Shown: positions 11,301 to 24,649 of the stretch, one piece after another
How the letters are laid out: each line of letters starts with the position of its first letter
How positions within the stretch are numbered: the first letter of the stretch is position 1
DNA from: Plutella xylostella
Taxonomy: Eukaryota; Arthropoda; Insecta; Lepidoptera; Plutellidae
Direction: 5' to 3'
Assembly (NCBI RefSeq): GCF_932276165.1
Contig: NC_064000.1
Location: 4,712,001-4,776,000, forward strand
Length of the DNA stretch: 64,000 bases
The notes under the pieces: generated by a model
What the model saw: only the letters and a program-made list of their open reading frames with translations
What the model was told of the DNA's origin: nothing
Database searches by the model: none
Position numbers and translations under genes: made by a program

Positions 11301-14300
11301 ATGCAAACAAGCTTCAACACAAACATCAAGGTAGGTAAAGTTGTCTTACTATCAAACTCTTCCGAAGGTGCGCGCAGACCTAAAGGGCATTACAGGGTAT
11401 ATTTTACAGGAATTTTACTGTTTTAATTTAATGGTAAAATTAGCAAATAGGGAGGACTCACATGAACACGGCCAATATAAAACAACTACAAAAACTTAGG
11501 GCTGTGGTGTGGTATAGGTAATATGGAATCGGATTTTAACTAGAGTGCACATTTAAAACATCCGCTTACTCGCCCTTCTGACAACCGCGCGAGTATAATA
11601 ATTATGCACATTTAATTAGATATCATTATAGATAATAATAATGTTTACACTTTTTCTACACTCGCAAGGCCCGCAAGAGCGAAGCACTACGCGAAATATT
11701 GAAAATTGACAGAAAAAAATCCATTATGCGGTCGCAAAGACTTTCAGGGCCTCGATAGCAATTTGTATGACAAGTGACTACGTGGTTGGCGTTGATCTTT
11801 TCCCATATGTTTGTGTAGTATCGTACAACGCTAGCGTATTATTGCCACGATATCCCGTTATAGACACACTGCATCAAATTTTGTATATTAACATAATGTC
11901 GTATATTATAATGTCATACCTTGCTGCTGCTGCTTAGCCTGCTGCTCGATGGCCTCGGCCTCGCGCACGAGCCCCAGCGAGCGGTAGTAGTCGATCCACT
12001 GCTGCGAGTAGTCCGGCTGGCCCGTCGCCGGGTTGATCTGCACTTGCGGCTGTGGGGAATAAGGGGTGCTTTAGTAAATGAAGAAGTAATTGGACCGATG
12101 CGCAGTTTAGGTGCGTGCGGTGAGGCCCGTGTGAGATGTATCAAAATTTCGTATGTATGTATGACAATGCGTCCATCTTAATCTCAATAACACTCTATGC
12201 TACGATTGCAGTCTGCCCGTCGATGTTGGAAACGCCATTTGTTTTATATGTAGGATGTATCAAGTATGTCTTGTTTACCGAACTTTACTTCCATAATGAA
12301 ATAAAATATTATTAACAACGTATAAATAAAACATTAAATCACTTGTGCCGCGGGTTGCTGTTGGTTGGCATTGGCCGGGTGCCAATGAGGGTTGTACCCC
12401 CAGGCGGGCGGACCACCGCCGCCGCCGCCGCCGCCACCTCCGTAGAAGTCTCCGCCGCCGTTTCCGTTTCCGTTGCCGCCGCCGCCGCCGTTTCCGTTAC
12501 CGCTCTCGTTGATGAAGTTCACTGGCTGTTGGGGTGAGGGACGGGTTAGTAAGTGATTATTCGCATAAATTCTATATATTTACTATTTTCACAGCGAATG
12601 CCAATGCTTTCCTGTTGATTTACGTATAAGATGCTATGCTGTGGGCCTACTGATTATTCCATATGTTATGTAGTGATGTGTTGTTCCACAGACATCAGCA
12701 TACCCCTCCAGAACGATCGCCTGGCCTGATTGTTTCACCTTCCCCACTTTCCTACTCAGTTTACCCGAACGTTCCACTTGTCATACATTCCCAAAGACCT
12801 ACGCTCAACTCACCCCGCCAACTTTCTCCATAATGATCCGCTTGCAGTGCTCCACCGAGTCGGGGTGGCCCTTGATGAAGAACGTGCGGTTGTTGCGGTC
12901 CGCCGTCTGCGCGCGCCGGTCCAGCTCGCAGTGCGCGCCCGATTGCGCGTTGATCTGCTTTATCACTTCGCCTCCTGGTGAGTGAGATGGTTTGCATTGC
13001 TAATACCAATAGCCTTATCCCCACCAGACGATACAACGTGATCCGATCGCGCGATCCAAGGATTTTTACATATTAAACTGCTTGGATCGGGCGATCGGAT
13101 CGCGTTGGATCGTCTGGTGGAGATCCGGCTAATGGTGAAGACAGGGTGTATGTATCCTCTATGCCTTCTACGAGTTATAAGTACCCTAGTCCCTAGGCAG
13201 TAGGCTAGCTCTCTACATATACTAACGAATCAGGAAGAAAAAGGCCGAGGGCTGTGTTGCAGCATTAGTTTTATCCGTTACAGGCCAACTGTCCAGGCCT
13301 CGTCCTCGACAGCCAAGTATGGACATGGACCAAACTGTCCGTGTCCACGTGTCCAGATATTCATGAATGAATATGCCGCAGGACTCCAAATAAAAGGGAC
13401 AGCGTACCGCATAACAATACCGTCGCTCTGTACATATAAATAACACAATGCAAATACATTGCTTTGTGATAAATACACACCTGAAGGGTTACTGACTCAC
13501 GAGAACTTTTGACTATCACTCAATCGGCACGCTTAGGCCGGGGTCTCCTATTTCTCGTCGTAGGTTGCGTCCAGCGTCACGCCGTAGGCCGCGTCACGAT
13601 GCTCACTATGTCTACGCGCCAACGTCGGCGTGTGAGGGAGACCGCATCAGTACATTTCTATAGTGAGCATCGTGACGCAGCCTACGGCGTGACGCTGGAC
13701 ACGATCTACGGCGTAAATTGGAGACCCAGGCCTTAATACAACGAGATAGACTGGTTGGTTAGCTCTGCAGATTTGCTTTTCCAAAGTTTCGTAGCGCTGC
13801 GCTAACTACGGCTCTACCTCGTTGTATGATGTTTAGGTATAGTATAATGTTAAGTTTACATTTTGTAGTGTGTGTTTTTAGAAATAACCATATGTAACGC
13901 CATAGGTCTCTAGCCTGTAATGTTATGTATGATGTGAAAATAAATAAATAAATGTATTAGGCATATCGATTGCATGACAATTCTTGTTTGTTCGCTCGTC
14001 GATAGAGAGTGACCCCTCTGAAAAGTGCTACACAACTCACCTCTCCCAATAATCAGCCCGCACTTGAGGTTATTAACCGTGAAGGTGACCCTCGTCTCGG
14101 GCTGGTCCTGCCACTGCGCGCCGCCGCCGGGGTACTCGCGGTCGCCGTTGCGCTGCCCCCCGCGCCCGCGCCCGCCCCCGCGCACCTCCTGCTCCCGCCT
14201 CTGCTGGGGCATGCGGAGAGAGCGGGTTTTAGGTCTGTCATCTGTTAGTAGACTAGGCTATACTGTGTAAGATATAATTATAGCATGATTCTTATGCCAG

Positions 14301-17300
14301 CTCTCAAATCCATACATTTTGTTTGTCGACTTTATTTACTATGCATAAGGATTTGTCAAGCAAACATCATAGATTCATGCTATACTTGACAAAGTACGCC
14401 TGCACAAAACTGGAATGCAACTCGCATTAGACTCATTTATATGGAACAACTTGGTGTGGGAGTAAGATGTTTTTGCGGTGCCGCACTAAGACCAACTAGG
14501 TGCCGTATCGCAGTTTTGTGTCCAAAGTGCATGGAGAACTAATGTCATAGGTCGTATAGTGAGATTCATAATTCTTTCAGTTACAGTGACACTTTCACAG
14601 GTTTCATTAATAGGATAAGAAGGGGGTGAACTGAGCTGAAACACCTATTTTCACTGACAGGTTACAGAAAACTTAAAATATACAATAGCTATGTGTCATA
14701 CAGATAAAGATAAATAATTTACCTTATTTCTGGGGATAGTCTAGTAATTAAATTATCCTATTGCCATATTATTCTATGTTATCAGTATCATTAAGTAATT
14801 ATGCAAGATAATAATACTCACATTTACACTTGCTATTAAATCGTCGATCATCTGCCTCGCCTGTTCCACTTGGTGAGGTTTGCCATTTAAGTAACACCTA
14901 AAAGATAAACACGGTATTGAAACTCGTTTGTTTTGACCAAACTACTGCAGAACCAGTGCAAATTGCGGGAACAATCAAATACTTTGCACACATTTGATGA
15001 TAATTAATTCACCTAATGGTGCGTACAGACCGGCCCAACGAACGCCCAACGATGGATATTTATCGTTCGCTAGCGTTGGCTTGCGCACGGTCGTTGGAGT
15101 TCGTTAATACGTCCTAAAGGTGAAATAATTACCAAAGGAGGTATAGAAGTATTTTAATGTTCGCACCAGTTTACAGTATCCTAACTAATCCTAACTAATA
15201 TTATAAATGCTGTGTCTGTCTGTATGTCTGTTACTCTTTTACGCCAAAACTAATGAACGGATTTGAATGAAATTTGGTATACATACGGTCTAGACCCTGG
15301 GAAAGAACATAGGCTACTTTTATCCCGGAATTCCCACGGGAAAACTTTTTAAGGCGAAGCGAAGTGCGCGGGAACAGCTAGTAATACATATGTTACAAAG
15401 TGTCAATCTACTCACCGCTTGTCGCCGGGCCCGTCGTCTCGTTCCTGGTGGAACTGCACGCGGCACCCCGTCTCCGCCTGGATCTTCTTGATCATGTCGC
15501 CGCCGCGCCCGATCACCACGCCTACTGCTACCTTGGGCACTAGCACCTGGGGGTGGGAGGAGTTGGTTGGATTATAGGCAGAAATAGAGGGACTTTTCGT
15601 GTAAGAAGTGCAACATGGGGGTTGATTTGGGATAAGGGGCAGAAATTGGGTGACTTTTCTGGTGGATGGCGCAAGAATGTAAGGAGAAAGTCATTTTTGG
15701 TATTTATGCTTGAGAGCTGCGGTGGTTCAAAAGCTAGCTCTATACGAGTATCCCCCAGCGTAAAAACGCTTTAATTTTAAGATCCAATATGTTAAATGTG
15801 ACTAAAAATATCAATACATATCGTTTATATCTACTTATAGATAAAATATTCTTTAGTTCATCTATCTCTATATAAAATGTTTATACCTATACTTTTAAAC
15901 TTCCATTTCCTGTGTGGATCCTCTTACCTCGGTGGAGTTCCCGGGAGCGCCCTGGTCCTGCTGGTAGGGTTCGTCGTAGGCGCGCGCGCCGCCGCCGCCG
16001 CCCATGCTCATGTCCTTCTCGGCCAACAGTTCAAACACCAGCTGCTTGGCGTGCGCCACCTTGTCCGGGTCGCCTGATATGCGGAGCGGTTTCTCCTGTT
16101 GGGATTTTGGGGTTTATGGGTATGTGTTGTGGTGTAATAAATAGATAGAAGATTTTAGGACAGTGTTGTAAGAAAAGTTAAAGTTAGAAATGTAACAAAA
16201 AACGAGAAATCGTTGATTATTTCCTTATTATTTCAAAGAACATTGACAACATTGTCATAATTTGACAATTTGATGACAATGTCAACGTCACGTTCACGTC
16301 AAATTAAAAATAAAAGCAAGAAGCATAGAAAAAATAACACTAGCAAGAAGTTTGTATCATTAATTTTTTTTGCAAAACACACACACCACGGAGGTTTTAA
16401 ATGTCTTGTCTTAGAATAATAACTATTTCGCCCTTCAAGCAGTTCGAGATGGTCCAAGGAAGGCAGAGGATGTACTCATTTATGTGGCGCTTCTAGGGCC
16501 ATTATGACCAAAAGCAGAAGTTTATAAATACCAAAGCTGAAGTTTGATACTTACGTATTCCGTGTTGGGCCCGTCCTGTATGACCACCATCTTGGCTCCA
16601 GACTGCTCCTGCAGCTGTTTGATGGTCTTGCCGCTCTTGCCTATAATCAAACCGACTTTCGGCCCCGGAAGCATTATTTCCTCCTGCTGAAATATACAAA
16701 AATGTTGTAATATTGGTTGAAAGACTATTTTATTTATTACGAAATTATTTGGGGATGGTTTCAATGGATTTACATAGAAGTTAACTACAATTTAAAAGAT
16801 AAACCCTCCATAAGTAGGTAAGTACCTACATAGGTACATAGTTTAGTAAGAAATTAAAAGAGTTTAGTTATCTGCATTTAATATTAGCTTCATCTGTAAG
16901 TGAGTATTCTGATTGCGCTTCTTGATTCTAATTGTATTTATTTATGCAAGACGCTGCGATTTCTAAATTCTCGATCATGAATCATTTCGAAGATAACACA
17001 AATGTCATGTAATGAGCAAAGACTTGATCAAATTTATTGAAAAATTGGGCTGATAATCCTCTCCATCTAGTTATTTCTCCAAAATCATCCATTCGCAGTA
17101 TATGTAGTAACCTACATTACCAGACAGACTGATTCTAGTACTGATATGGGGCTTAGTGCCAATAGGGAATATGCAAGTGGTTCAAATAAAGGTCAAATAT
17201 TATTTATAATAAACTTTCTTGTTTCTTAACTACGACTCCATCATTATTTTTGATTATAATTTATTTTTGAGCAAGTAAATGAAGTTGAAAAGTACAAAAA

Positions 17301-20300
17301 AACTTCGGTAAATTCTAACTTCCGAGAAACGTCACCCATTTTCTTAGGGCGGATGTGACGTTATAATTATTTATATATCAATCTCAGAATAATAACTTCT
17401 TTGCGTTTGCGTATAGTTAAATAAATGTCAAGTGTAAACAAAGAAATGTTAATGTCACCGAGTATTTGTGATGCTCGTTGTGATCAGATACGATGGATCA
17501 CATAAAAATTCTTCCAATACGAGTAGATCCTAGCCTCCTATAACCTCTCCACTTCTTGTTTGATATGCTTGTTTGTTTGCAAAGTTTAGGACTTTTTATA
17601 AATTTTTTTGGTAGTGTATGGGCTGCCACTAGTTGTTCTATTGTAATGAGGCGTAAACAGCCATTCGCTAGTCAACGAGCCACTCAAATATGCTCCATAT
17701 TGCAACACAATAAAATTAAATTTGTCTTGTAAGTATTATGACATGAACATGACACAAGTTGCTCTTTCTACTTTTAAGTTATAATGGCAGTCGTTAGTAT
17801 ATTTCAAAAGTTGTTATTTTTTTCTAAATTAAGCTATGGAAGAATTCTCGTAATCAGAAGAACTGGACACATTAAATTTATTACGCAGTATGAACGAGTA
17901 AACTGTGGCCAGCTGCGAAAAAGGACAGCAAAGACTATTGAAAAGTCGAGAGCCGTGTGCCCAAATATTAGGGAATATGCATATATTTTTATACTCTTAT
18001 TCGATAGTTTAGATAAGGGGGTTTAGACCTTTGAGATATGCACAATGGTTCCATTCAAGAGAGCCAGGTGCAGGTTCTTACACCCCCACAGATAATAGAA
18101 TAGAATGACCCACTAACCCTAGTCTCTCTTACTGAGAACCAAAGTTACAGTAAGTACTTACATACAATACAAATATTACTTTATATTCATATTGCCATAA
18201 TAGCGTAATATTGTGTACAAAGGTCCTCTGGTTTGCGCGCTCCCATTTCAAAAGAGCTACTAGCAGCTATTTACGAGCTCCCATTACAAAACAGCCACTG
18301 GTCACACTTTATTACCATTACAAAACAGCCACTGATCACACTTTATACACTTCCTTTTTCGTTTGTTACCATGACAACATTGGTTTGTTGAAAATACAAA
18401 AGAACTCTGTGATTACTTGATTAGGTAAAAAATCTATGCCGACTGACGGGACTCATTATTCTGAGCCGTGAAATTAAACGATTATGACGTCACGACAGCC
18501 CGCCATCCTGACGGGAATTTCAAAGTGGTCGTGATGGTTGTAATTTTTTAACTTTCTTTAAAATACCTTAAATTACTTATTTTGGCGTTGAATTTTTTTT
18601 TACTATAATAAAGTGATGTAAAACTATCCAATAAAAGTATTAAAAAAAATTACGCATATTCCCTATTTCTCCTTAGTCGGTTAGAGCATGACCAGGTATT
18701 AGTGGTTGACTTTTGACACATCTGTCAAGAATTTTATATGGAGATGACGTATAATTGATGAACCATCCCTGGTCGGTTAGATAACCGACTATGGAGAAAT
18801 TGGGGCTTAGAATATTGTGTGTGGTGTATAAAATAAAAAAGAGTTGGACTCACCGAAGCCCCCCCGAGCCCGCCGCCGCCGCCGCCGCCCTGGCCGCGGC
18901 CGCCCCCGCCGCCCATAGGGGGCGGGGGGCTACCGTCCTGCGAGTGCGACGCGTTCTCGCGCCCTCTGTGGTTCACAATCTGATTTACTAGCTCCCTGCG
19001 GCAGACATGCACATTTATACTACCTACTCGAGCGCCAGTGGTCGAGTTTAAACCCTGATTACACCTACCGAGTCGCGTGGCCGAGACAGTATCCTCGGTC
19101 GAGCAATCGGTCAAATGTTAGCCGTTCATTAGCCGAGGATACCTACTGTCTCGCCCCTCTCCTCGATAGGTGTAAGGGTAGCAGCCTCATTCACACATCG
19201 AGTATTGTTGTGTAGAGTCAATCACAAGTGACAGCGGGACGCAATGTTTTGTAAGCCAGTGTGTGTATGTAAAATCGCGATCCGGCTATTTGCATTTAGA
19301 GTGAAAGAGACGACACCAAAAATAACATATTTGTACCTGTCAAATGCGTACTATCTACTATGGTCGGAGATATTGACTCTACTATAGTGGGAGTGGCAAG
19401 TAGAAGTACATTGCTGGCTATGCGTGTCTCTTCAGAAATGCCTCAAATATTTTAAGACATTCCCAGCAATGTAACTTGGTAATAAATGTGTAAATGGGGC
19501 TGACGGCTTTAAACTACGTTAAGCAGACACCCGCGTGTAGGAACCCCGCAGAGGTCTGTTCAACGAAGTATCAAGTCGAAAAGCTATGGAACAATTCCAA
19601 TTTACACCGCCACCTTAAATTTAAGCTCATACGGAACTAACTTCTGTTGTCTATCGCTGTAGAGCTTTCTTATGGCCGTTTACGTAAGTATTGTATGTAA
19701 GACATATGATTTGAAAAGCCTAATCAAAATGGAAAGACATGAAAGTTATTTAAAAACCAGTGCCCTATCCTATGCAATTATAAAGTGCATTTAAGTATAT
19801 AAGTAGACCAGACCTGTGAAAGCGGATACCTACCCTCAAGGCAATAGCCAGATTATTAATTCATATCTTATAGTTGGCTTTATTATGCTGATTAAAATTC
19901 AAGGTCAACGGTTAATCATTATCTAACTATAACGAGTTTTAAATGGACTGGACTGGTCTCACTAATTTAATATTTATTTAAATAATATTATGTTATCTAA
20001 GTTATGCACCCTCAATCTAAACATCGCATAATATTTAACTATTACCAATCTATTTCACAACACTTATGGCTGAGCTTCGTCAGATGAGCCAGCAGATGAT
20101 GACTACTAGCCTCATCTGACGCAGGCAGCTTTAAGCAACATTGATTTAAGCGACACTAACCTGGCTCGGCCAATGGCTTCCCGGGACCCCGTCAGTGTGC
20201 ACACTCGGTCCTGCTGGCCGCCCAGGTCCGGGGCCATCTGTATCTTGCAGCCAGACTCTGCTTGCAGCCGAGTTATCTGCTCTCCTCCACGTCCAATTAC

Positions 20301-21701
20301 TAGGCAAAGGTGGATTATGATTAATTTCTAGTCAAGTGCAAGGGTGAGTGTGCTGTTAAGATTGTTATGGTTAGTGCAAGTATTTAGTTTTTGTGTTGTT
20401 GACCGATTCTCAGCCAGTTTCAGATCGGAACCTGCGAACCAACTTTAAATTGCATTTAGAATACAAAAACAAGGATTTCAGAAACAGGAATTTCTATAAC
20501 AATCTACAAACATCGCAACTTAGCATTATAGACCACATTAACAATACACATTTACTATCTTTCTAAAGAGAAACTCTACAACACACTCACTTAAGCCAAC
20601 CATTTTATCAGGCACCCTGATGTACTCATTGAGTTGGTCGGTCATGTTCATGTTTGGGGGTCCACCACCCTGGCCGGGGGGAGGGCCTCCCTGACCCAGC
20701 CCTGGGCCTCCCGGGCCACCGGGGCCTCCACCGCCGATGCGCGCTGCGGCCGCCTGCGCCGCCGCCGCTGCTGCTGCTGCTGCACTGTAATATAATAGCA
20801 TTGTTAGGTAAACCATGGATGAAAATAGTCCAGTTAGTAATAGGAGTTATGACATATGGTTAAGTTACACAGCATTAATTGTATAGGATTATAATTTATT
20901 GGACTTATAGGTCTCCAAAATAACAAAACAGGCAAAAATACTAGTATTCTCATGAACAATAACTGTTGTAGTTGATAAGAGCTAACTGAGCAGTATGTAA
21001 CTAATCCTTATTCAGAGAGTCTGGACTCAAGACTGAACTGTTTTTGGTGTAAACAAGGGTCAGCGGGACCTGAGTGCTTAACCAGACATAAATAAATACC
21101 CTTGTTGTACTTATATTGTATTCAATACCAACTATCAAATAGCTACTACGTTTCTCACCTCATTGATGATTGTTGTTGTTGTTGCTGTTGTTGGTATCCT
21201 GTGTCTACTGACGCTAGTTTTTTAGCACTTGGTTCCGATCCGTCTTCCAATGGTCTCTTACCCCCTGCTCCCTCGATCTTTGCAGCCACCTAAAACAAAA
21301 ACATTGCATTAAGCTTTAATATTCGTTTAATCAACTAGTTCAGAGCTTTGAACGTGTGAAGATCACTCTTAACGTACTTGCTATAAAATGATAGTGAAGT
21401 TATAAACAATAGAGACCTAACAATGACAATAGTCAACCGAAAAGCCGACCGAATGTAGGTTAACAATTAGAACAATACGTGGTCAAAAGACACGAGCTCA
21501 TACGTGGTAATTATAAATAACAGGAGGTAGCCGAAAACTTTATCGTAATATTTTGTAACGGTTGTCTATGAGGGTGGATTGCTGATAGATTTCCGAAGTG
21601 CCACCCTGCCCACTCACCAATCTAGCACGTTGTATAGCCGCTGCTAATGCCGCCGTCTGGCTATTGTTTTGAAGCGTAGCCATAGAAGAATAATCACTCA
21701 T
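8335..21701 (-). CDS. Psi: P-element somatic inhibitor / far-upstream-element-binding-like protein, four KH domains
   Basis: Sequence-specific RNA binding and splicing regulation in the nucleus. Coding exons (descending): 21701-21618, 21289-21159, 20784-20591, 20299-20161, 18995-18854, 16686-16555, 16095-15928, 15546-15416, 14897-14822, 14203-14041, 12974-12814, 12525-12343, 12049-11920, 10609-10449, 8541-8335; total 2202 nt, 733 aa. Seen: KH1 ~125-194, KH2 ~233-297, KH3 ~331-398 and KH4 ~435-507, with GXXG loops GRGG, GKSG, GRGG and GRGG; a Lys-rich NLS-like patch (GGKRPLEDGSEPSAKK), polyGln/polyAla and Gly-rich linkers; and two C-terminal tyrosine-rich repeats (DYSQQWIDYYRSLGLVREAE and DYSAQWADYYRSIGKLKEAE). 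In Drosophila PSI such repeats contact U1-70K, and the silkworm orthologue affects doublesex splicing (family knowledge). I start at MSDYSS because the upstream in-frame codon is TTG, not ATG. Confidence 0.93.
8682..9674. mobile_element. Inverted-repeat element with GCCGTGTG ends
   Basis: The ends TGCCGTGTGCCAGATCTGTC (left) and GGACAGATCTGTCACACGGC (right) form an imperfect inverted repeat about 25 bp long. A second copy of ACAGATCTGTCCCAA lies at 8721. The 1-kb interior is AT-rich with no convincing frame. It sits in the last coding intron of Psi. The class is uncertain; piggyBac-like is possible. Confidence 0.45.
13011..13130. mobile_element. Foldback MITE with GATCCGATCGC arms
   Basis: The two 45-bp arms starting AGCC(T)TATC and CCACCAGACGAT pair imperfectly with ATCGTCTGGTGG and GATCCGGCT. 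It lies only 36 bp upstream of the acceptor of Psi exon 12974-12814, in intron 10. Confidence 0.7.
13536..13732. mobile_element. Harbinger-type foldback MITE nested in another repeat
   Basis: The long arms (GTCCAGCGTCACGCCGTAGG paired with CCTACGGCGTGACGCTGGAC and more) start GGCC and end GGCC. TTA flanks both sides (13533-13535, 13733-13735), the target expected for PIF/Harbinger. It splits an older repeat: CAATCGGCACGCTTA before and ATACAACGAGATAG after are contiguous in the copy near 7475. Confidence 0.75.
15195..15382. mobile_element. Helitron-like non-autonomous repeat
   Basis: It begins CTAATATTATAAATGC and ends GCGGGAACAGCTAGT, with internal GGAATTCCCACGGGAAAAC. Related copies lie at 46563-46757 and, truncated, at 37618-37745. 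The CTAG-type 3' end and lack of inverted repeats suggest a Helitron derivative. Confidence 0.55.
18024..18107 (+). mobile_element. SINE 3' fragment
   Basis: AGAGAGCCAGGTGCAGGTTC, then CACCCCCACAG and an AATAGAATAGAAT tail, match the 3' part of the tRNA-derived SINE family seen at 6854-7190. Confidence 0.7.
18659..18806. mobile_element. Foldback MITE in Psi intron 5
   Basis: CCTATTTCTCCTTAGTCGGTTA at the left pairs with TAACCGACTATGGAGAAATTGG at the right, about 148 bp. The right end is within 50 bp of the donor of Psi exon 18995-18854. Confidence 0.6.
19059..19175. mobile_element. Foldback MITE in Psi intron 4
   Basis: Arms TTACACCTACCGAG and GAGACAGTATCCTCGG pair with CCGAGGATACCTACTGTCTC and CTCGATAGGTGTAA. 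Confidence 0.65.
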
Positions 21702-22380
21702 GTTTGGATTGAACTGCGCATTCAACCGCTTTATACGGCAGCCATGAAAAAGGATCTAAAAACTAAAAAGAAAGATCCAAAATAATTCACTACTCGTCCC
21801 GCAAACTCGGGAAAAAGACGGACGCCGACCATAGACAAAATAAAAAGGTTAACGCATTTGTGGTGTTTCAAATGTACAACTTTTCAAACAAAATTTATAC
21901 ACTGTTTTTTGTAAATTTAAAAAAAAAAACTAAAGCCGTAGTCGATACAGAAGTAAAATCGTTTAAAATATATATTTTTTTGCTTGATATTTTAGTGTTT
22001 GCTCATTATAATTATTTATCCGATTATTTAACAAATTTTTGTAAAATTAGGCACATATGAAAAACTCTTCCTGTTTGTTTTTTTTGCAGCATCTGCAGTT
22101 TTGTTATTGCACTGCTTTTACATTTATGAATAGTAAAACTACCCATACACTTCTATTTTTCGCAGTTGAGTATACGATGGCAAAATAAATATATAGATGG
22201 CTCTGTATGATTATCATGGATCAAAAATACAGAGGGAAAAAAGTTAAATGGCACTCCCAAAAATATGTTACGGGCTGTAATGTAACATTCCCAGCGAAAA
22301 TAATATTATGCAACGCTGTGTTCTGTGTAGCGAGCATAGGATTCGATACTATTTTCGAATCTACTCGAAGGGTCACTTTT

Positions 22381-22474
22381 ACCAAACGCTAAACGTATTT
22401 AAATAAAATTTTAAATACATTTTGTACTAACTGACAGACGTATGACAGGCTACTAAATACGTTTAGCGTTTGGT
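22381..22474. mobile_element. Small MITE with AACGCTAAACGTATTTA arms
   Basis: ACCAAACGCTAAACGTATTT at 22381 and its reverse complement ending at 22474 bracket about 50 bp. The arm motif CTAAACGTATTTA also recurs inside the element at 33561-35857. Confidence 0.7.
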
Positions 22475-23814
22475 GAAATTCCACCTAACATATGGAAAAA
22501 ACAAATGTCACTTTTGGAACTAACTTTGCCTTACATGTTGACAGTGACAGTTGACGATACGCAACGTTAACGGAGGTTCGAAACTTGTGCTCGCGACTCT
22601 GAAATCTCGCTGGTTTCCCCGTAACATTACGTTCTGACTGCGCGAATGCTCAGTGTCACATGTTACATACATTACACTTCGTAACGTTGGTCAGTTACCC
22701 ACCTTTTAGCGTGTGGGTGACAAACTCTAGATTGATAGTTACTTAGATAAGTCTTGTATACCTACTTATTTGTAGTTTTGTACCAAATCAAAAATAGGAT
22801 AAGTACTTAAGTACATTATAGTTACAACTTGTAACTTACAAGCCATTTCTGCAAGGCAGGCAACCAGGCAACCATTAGTTAAGCTCAAATGAATAGATTA
22901 CCTATTCACTAGAGTTATCTAACTAGGTTAAGTATTTTTTTAAGTAAAGTACTTAAGTGTTGTTTCTGTACCTACAACTAAATGGTATTTTTGACTAAGG
23001 CATTTTCAGTCGATTGAACCCTATTATTTAATGCCATATCTGAAACTCAACTATTCAAACCTCTGATCAATCGCAGGTGACGACGGCAGCGAATAAAACA
23101 AAACAAATTCTACCTTTAGGTAGTCTGTTTCAAAGCCATTATTTTTATCATAATATAGTACGATTCATGTATTTTGCTCGCATAATTTGGTATTTGTATT
23201 AAGTAGTATAGTATTAGAACTACCTATAACGATATAATTAAATCGGTTCTACCTTTTTTGGCATAAGATTTATGGGTACAATTTAAATCATCACCAAAAA
23301 AAATAATTGTACGATAATACATTGCACCAAAAAAAATAATTAAAACCAAATTAATTAAATCAACTCCAAAATCGAAACCCCAAAAAAAAACGTTTACGTT
23401 CCGAAATAAATAAACACGCCTCCAAATAATTGCAAGTTTACAATAGAAAATCTTTTTCGTCGCCAAAACGGATAAATCATCACCAAATTATGCTATACTA
23501 AAATATAAACTTTGACACCAAAACTAAGTGTTCAATTTTTTTTTTATATCACCAAATTATCCTACCCAAAAACAATATAAAATATAGTATAAAGGTAATC
23601 GATTTACCTGTTAATTTTAATATGTAGGCATTTACGGCTTTAAGAGTGGTGCGGCATGAATTTTGAATTTGCGCGATGCGATTTGTGGACGCAATGTATT
23701 AATGTCTAGTACATCGACCTCAATACATCGCGGCAAATTCACCCCTTCTGGACAAGGTCAAATTTGAGCGGCGCCATCCCCCCGCGCCCGCATACTCATA
23801 TACATACATTTACC

Positions 23815-24135
23815 TATCATCATCATGATCATCAGCCAATAATAATCCACTGTTGGACATAGGCCTCTCCCAAGGAGCGCCACAACACTCGGTCCTCGGC
23901 CTTCCTCATCCAACCACAACCCGCCTAAGGTCGTCAGTCCAGCGGGCAGGAGGGGGTCCCACGCTGCGTTTGCCTGTTCGAGGTCTCTACTCGAGAACTC
24001 GTCTACCCCAACAGTTATCGGTTCTTCGGCAGATATGACCAGCCCACTGCCATTTCAGCTTGCATATTTTGACAGCTATGTCAATAACCTTAGTCCTCTG
24101 ACAGATAACCTCATTTCTGATACGATCCATCAGAG
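23815..24135 (-). mobile_element. RTE-type LINE 3' fragment
   Basis: The plus strand reads CATAGGCCTCTCCCAAGGAG followed by a degraded reverse-transcriptase C-terminus on the minus strand. It shares sequence with the better-preserved fragment at 40787-41132. The ends are approximate. Confidence 0.55.
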
Positions 24136-24649
24136 AAACCCCAAGCACCAAGCACTTAACTATAATAAATTGTATTTCAATTCCTTATTTCTACAGAATT
24201 TATTGGTACATGGCAAAATTCAAACACTCGGCCACACGAATGGGAGTCGAGATGGCGTAACGGATAGATTTTACTAGGCACATACTAATGATTTATTAAT
24301 TCATAAAGCAATTTAAAAAGTGACTTTGTTTTGGGATAAGCTTTTTATTATTTGGTATAAACTTAATTTTTAATATTTACTTTTACTTTTTTTGGTTAGA
24401 AAGGATTATTAAAATGATACTAATAAAAGAATATATTGGTTACATCTATATAGCGATGATATACTTTATTTGGTTTGAAATAAATTTTAATGGTGTCAAT
24501 ATAGTTTTACAGTATGCAGTAAAAAATAATTTGGTTAATTTCAAAAATATTTTGGGAAGCATGATTTGGTGATGATTTATCCGTTTTGGCGGAGATTTTG
24601 AATTTATTGGCGGCAGTATCATATAATTTCTGGTGGAGGTTTAAATACA

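Noticed and set aside
12343..12537. Plus-strand frames opposite the Psi Gly/Pro-rich exons (also 14009-14270, 15877-16148)
   Set aside because: These are mirror frames of GC-rich repeats in real minus-strand exons; they have no homology texture.
21540..21725. Psi start eight codons upstream, at 21725
   Set aside because: The codon there is TTG. The first in-frame ATG is 21701-21699 with A at -3.
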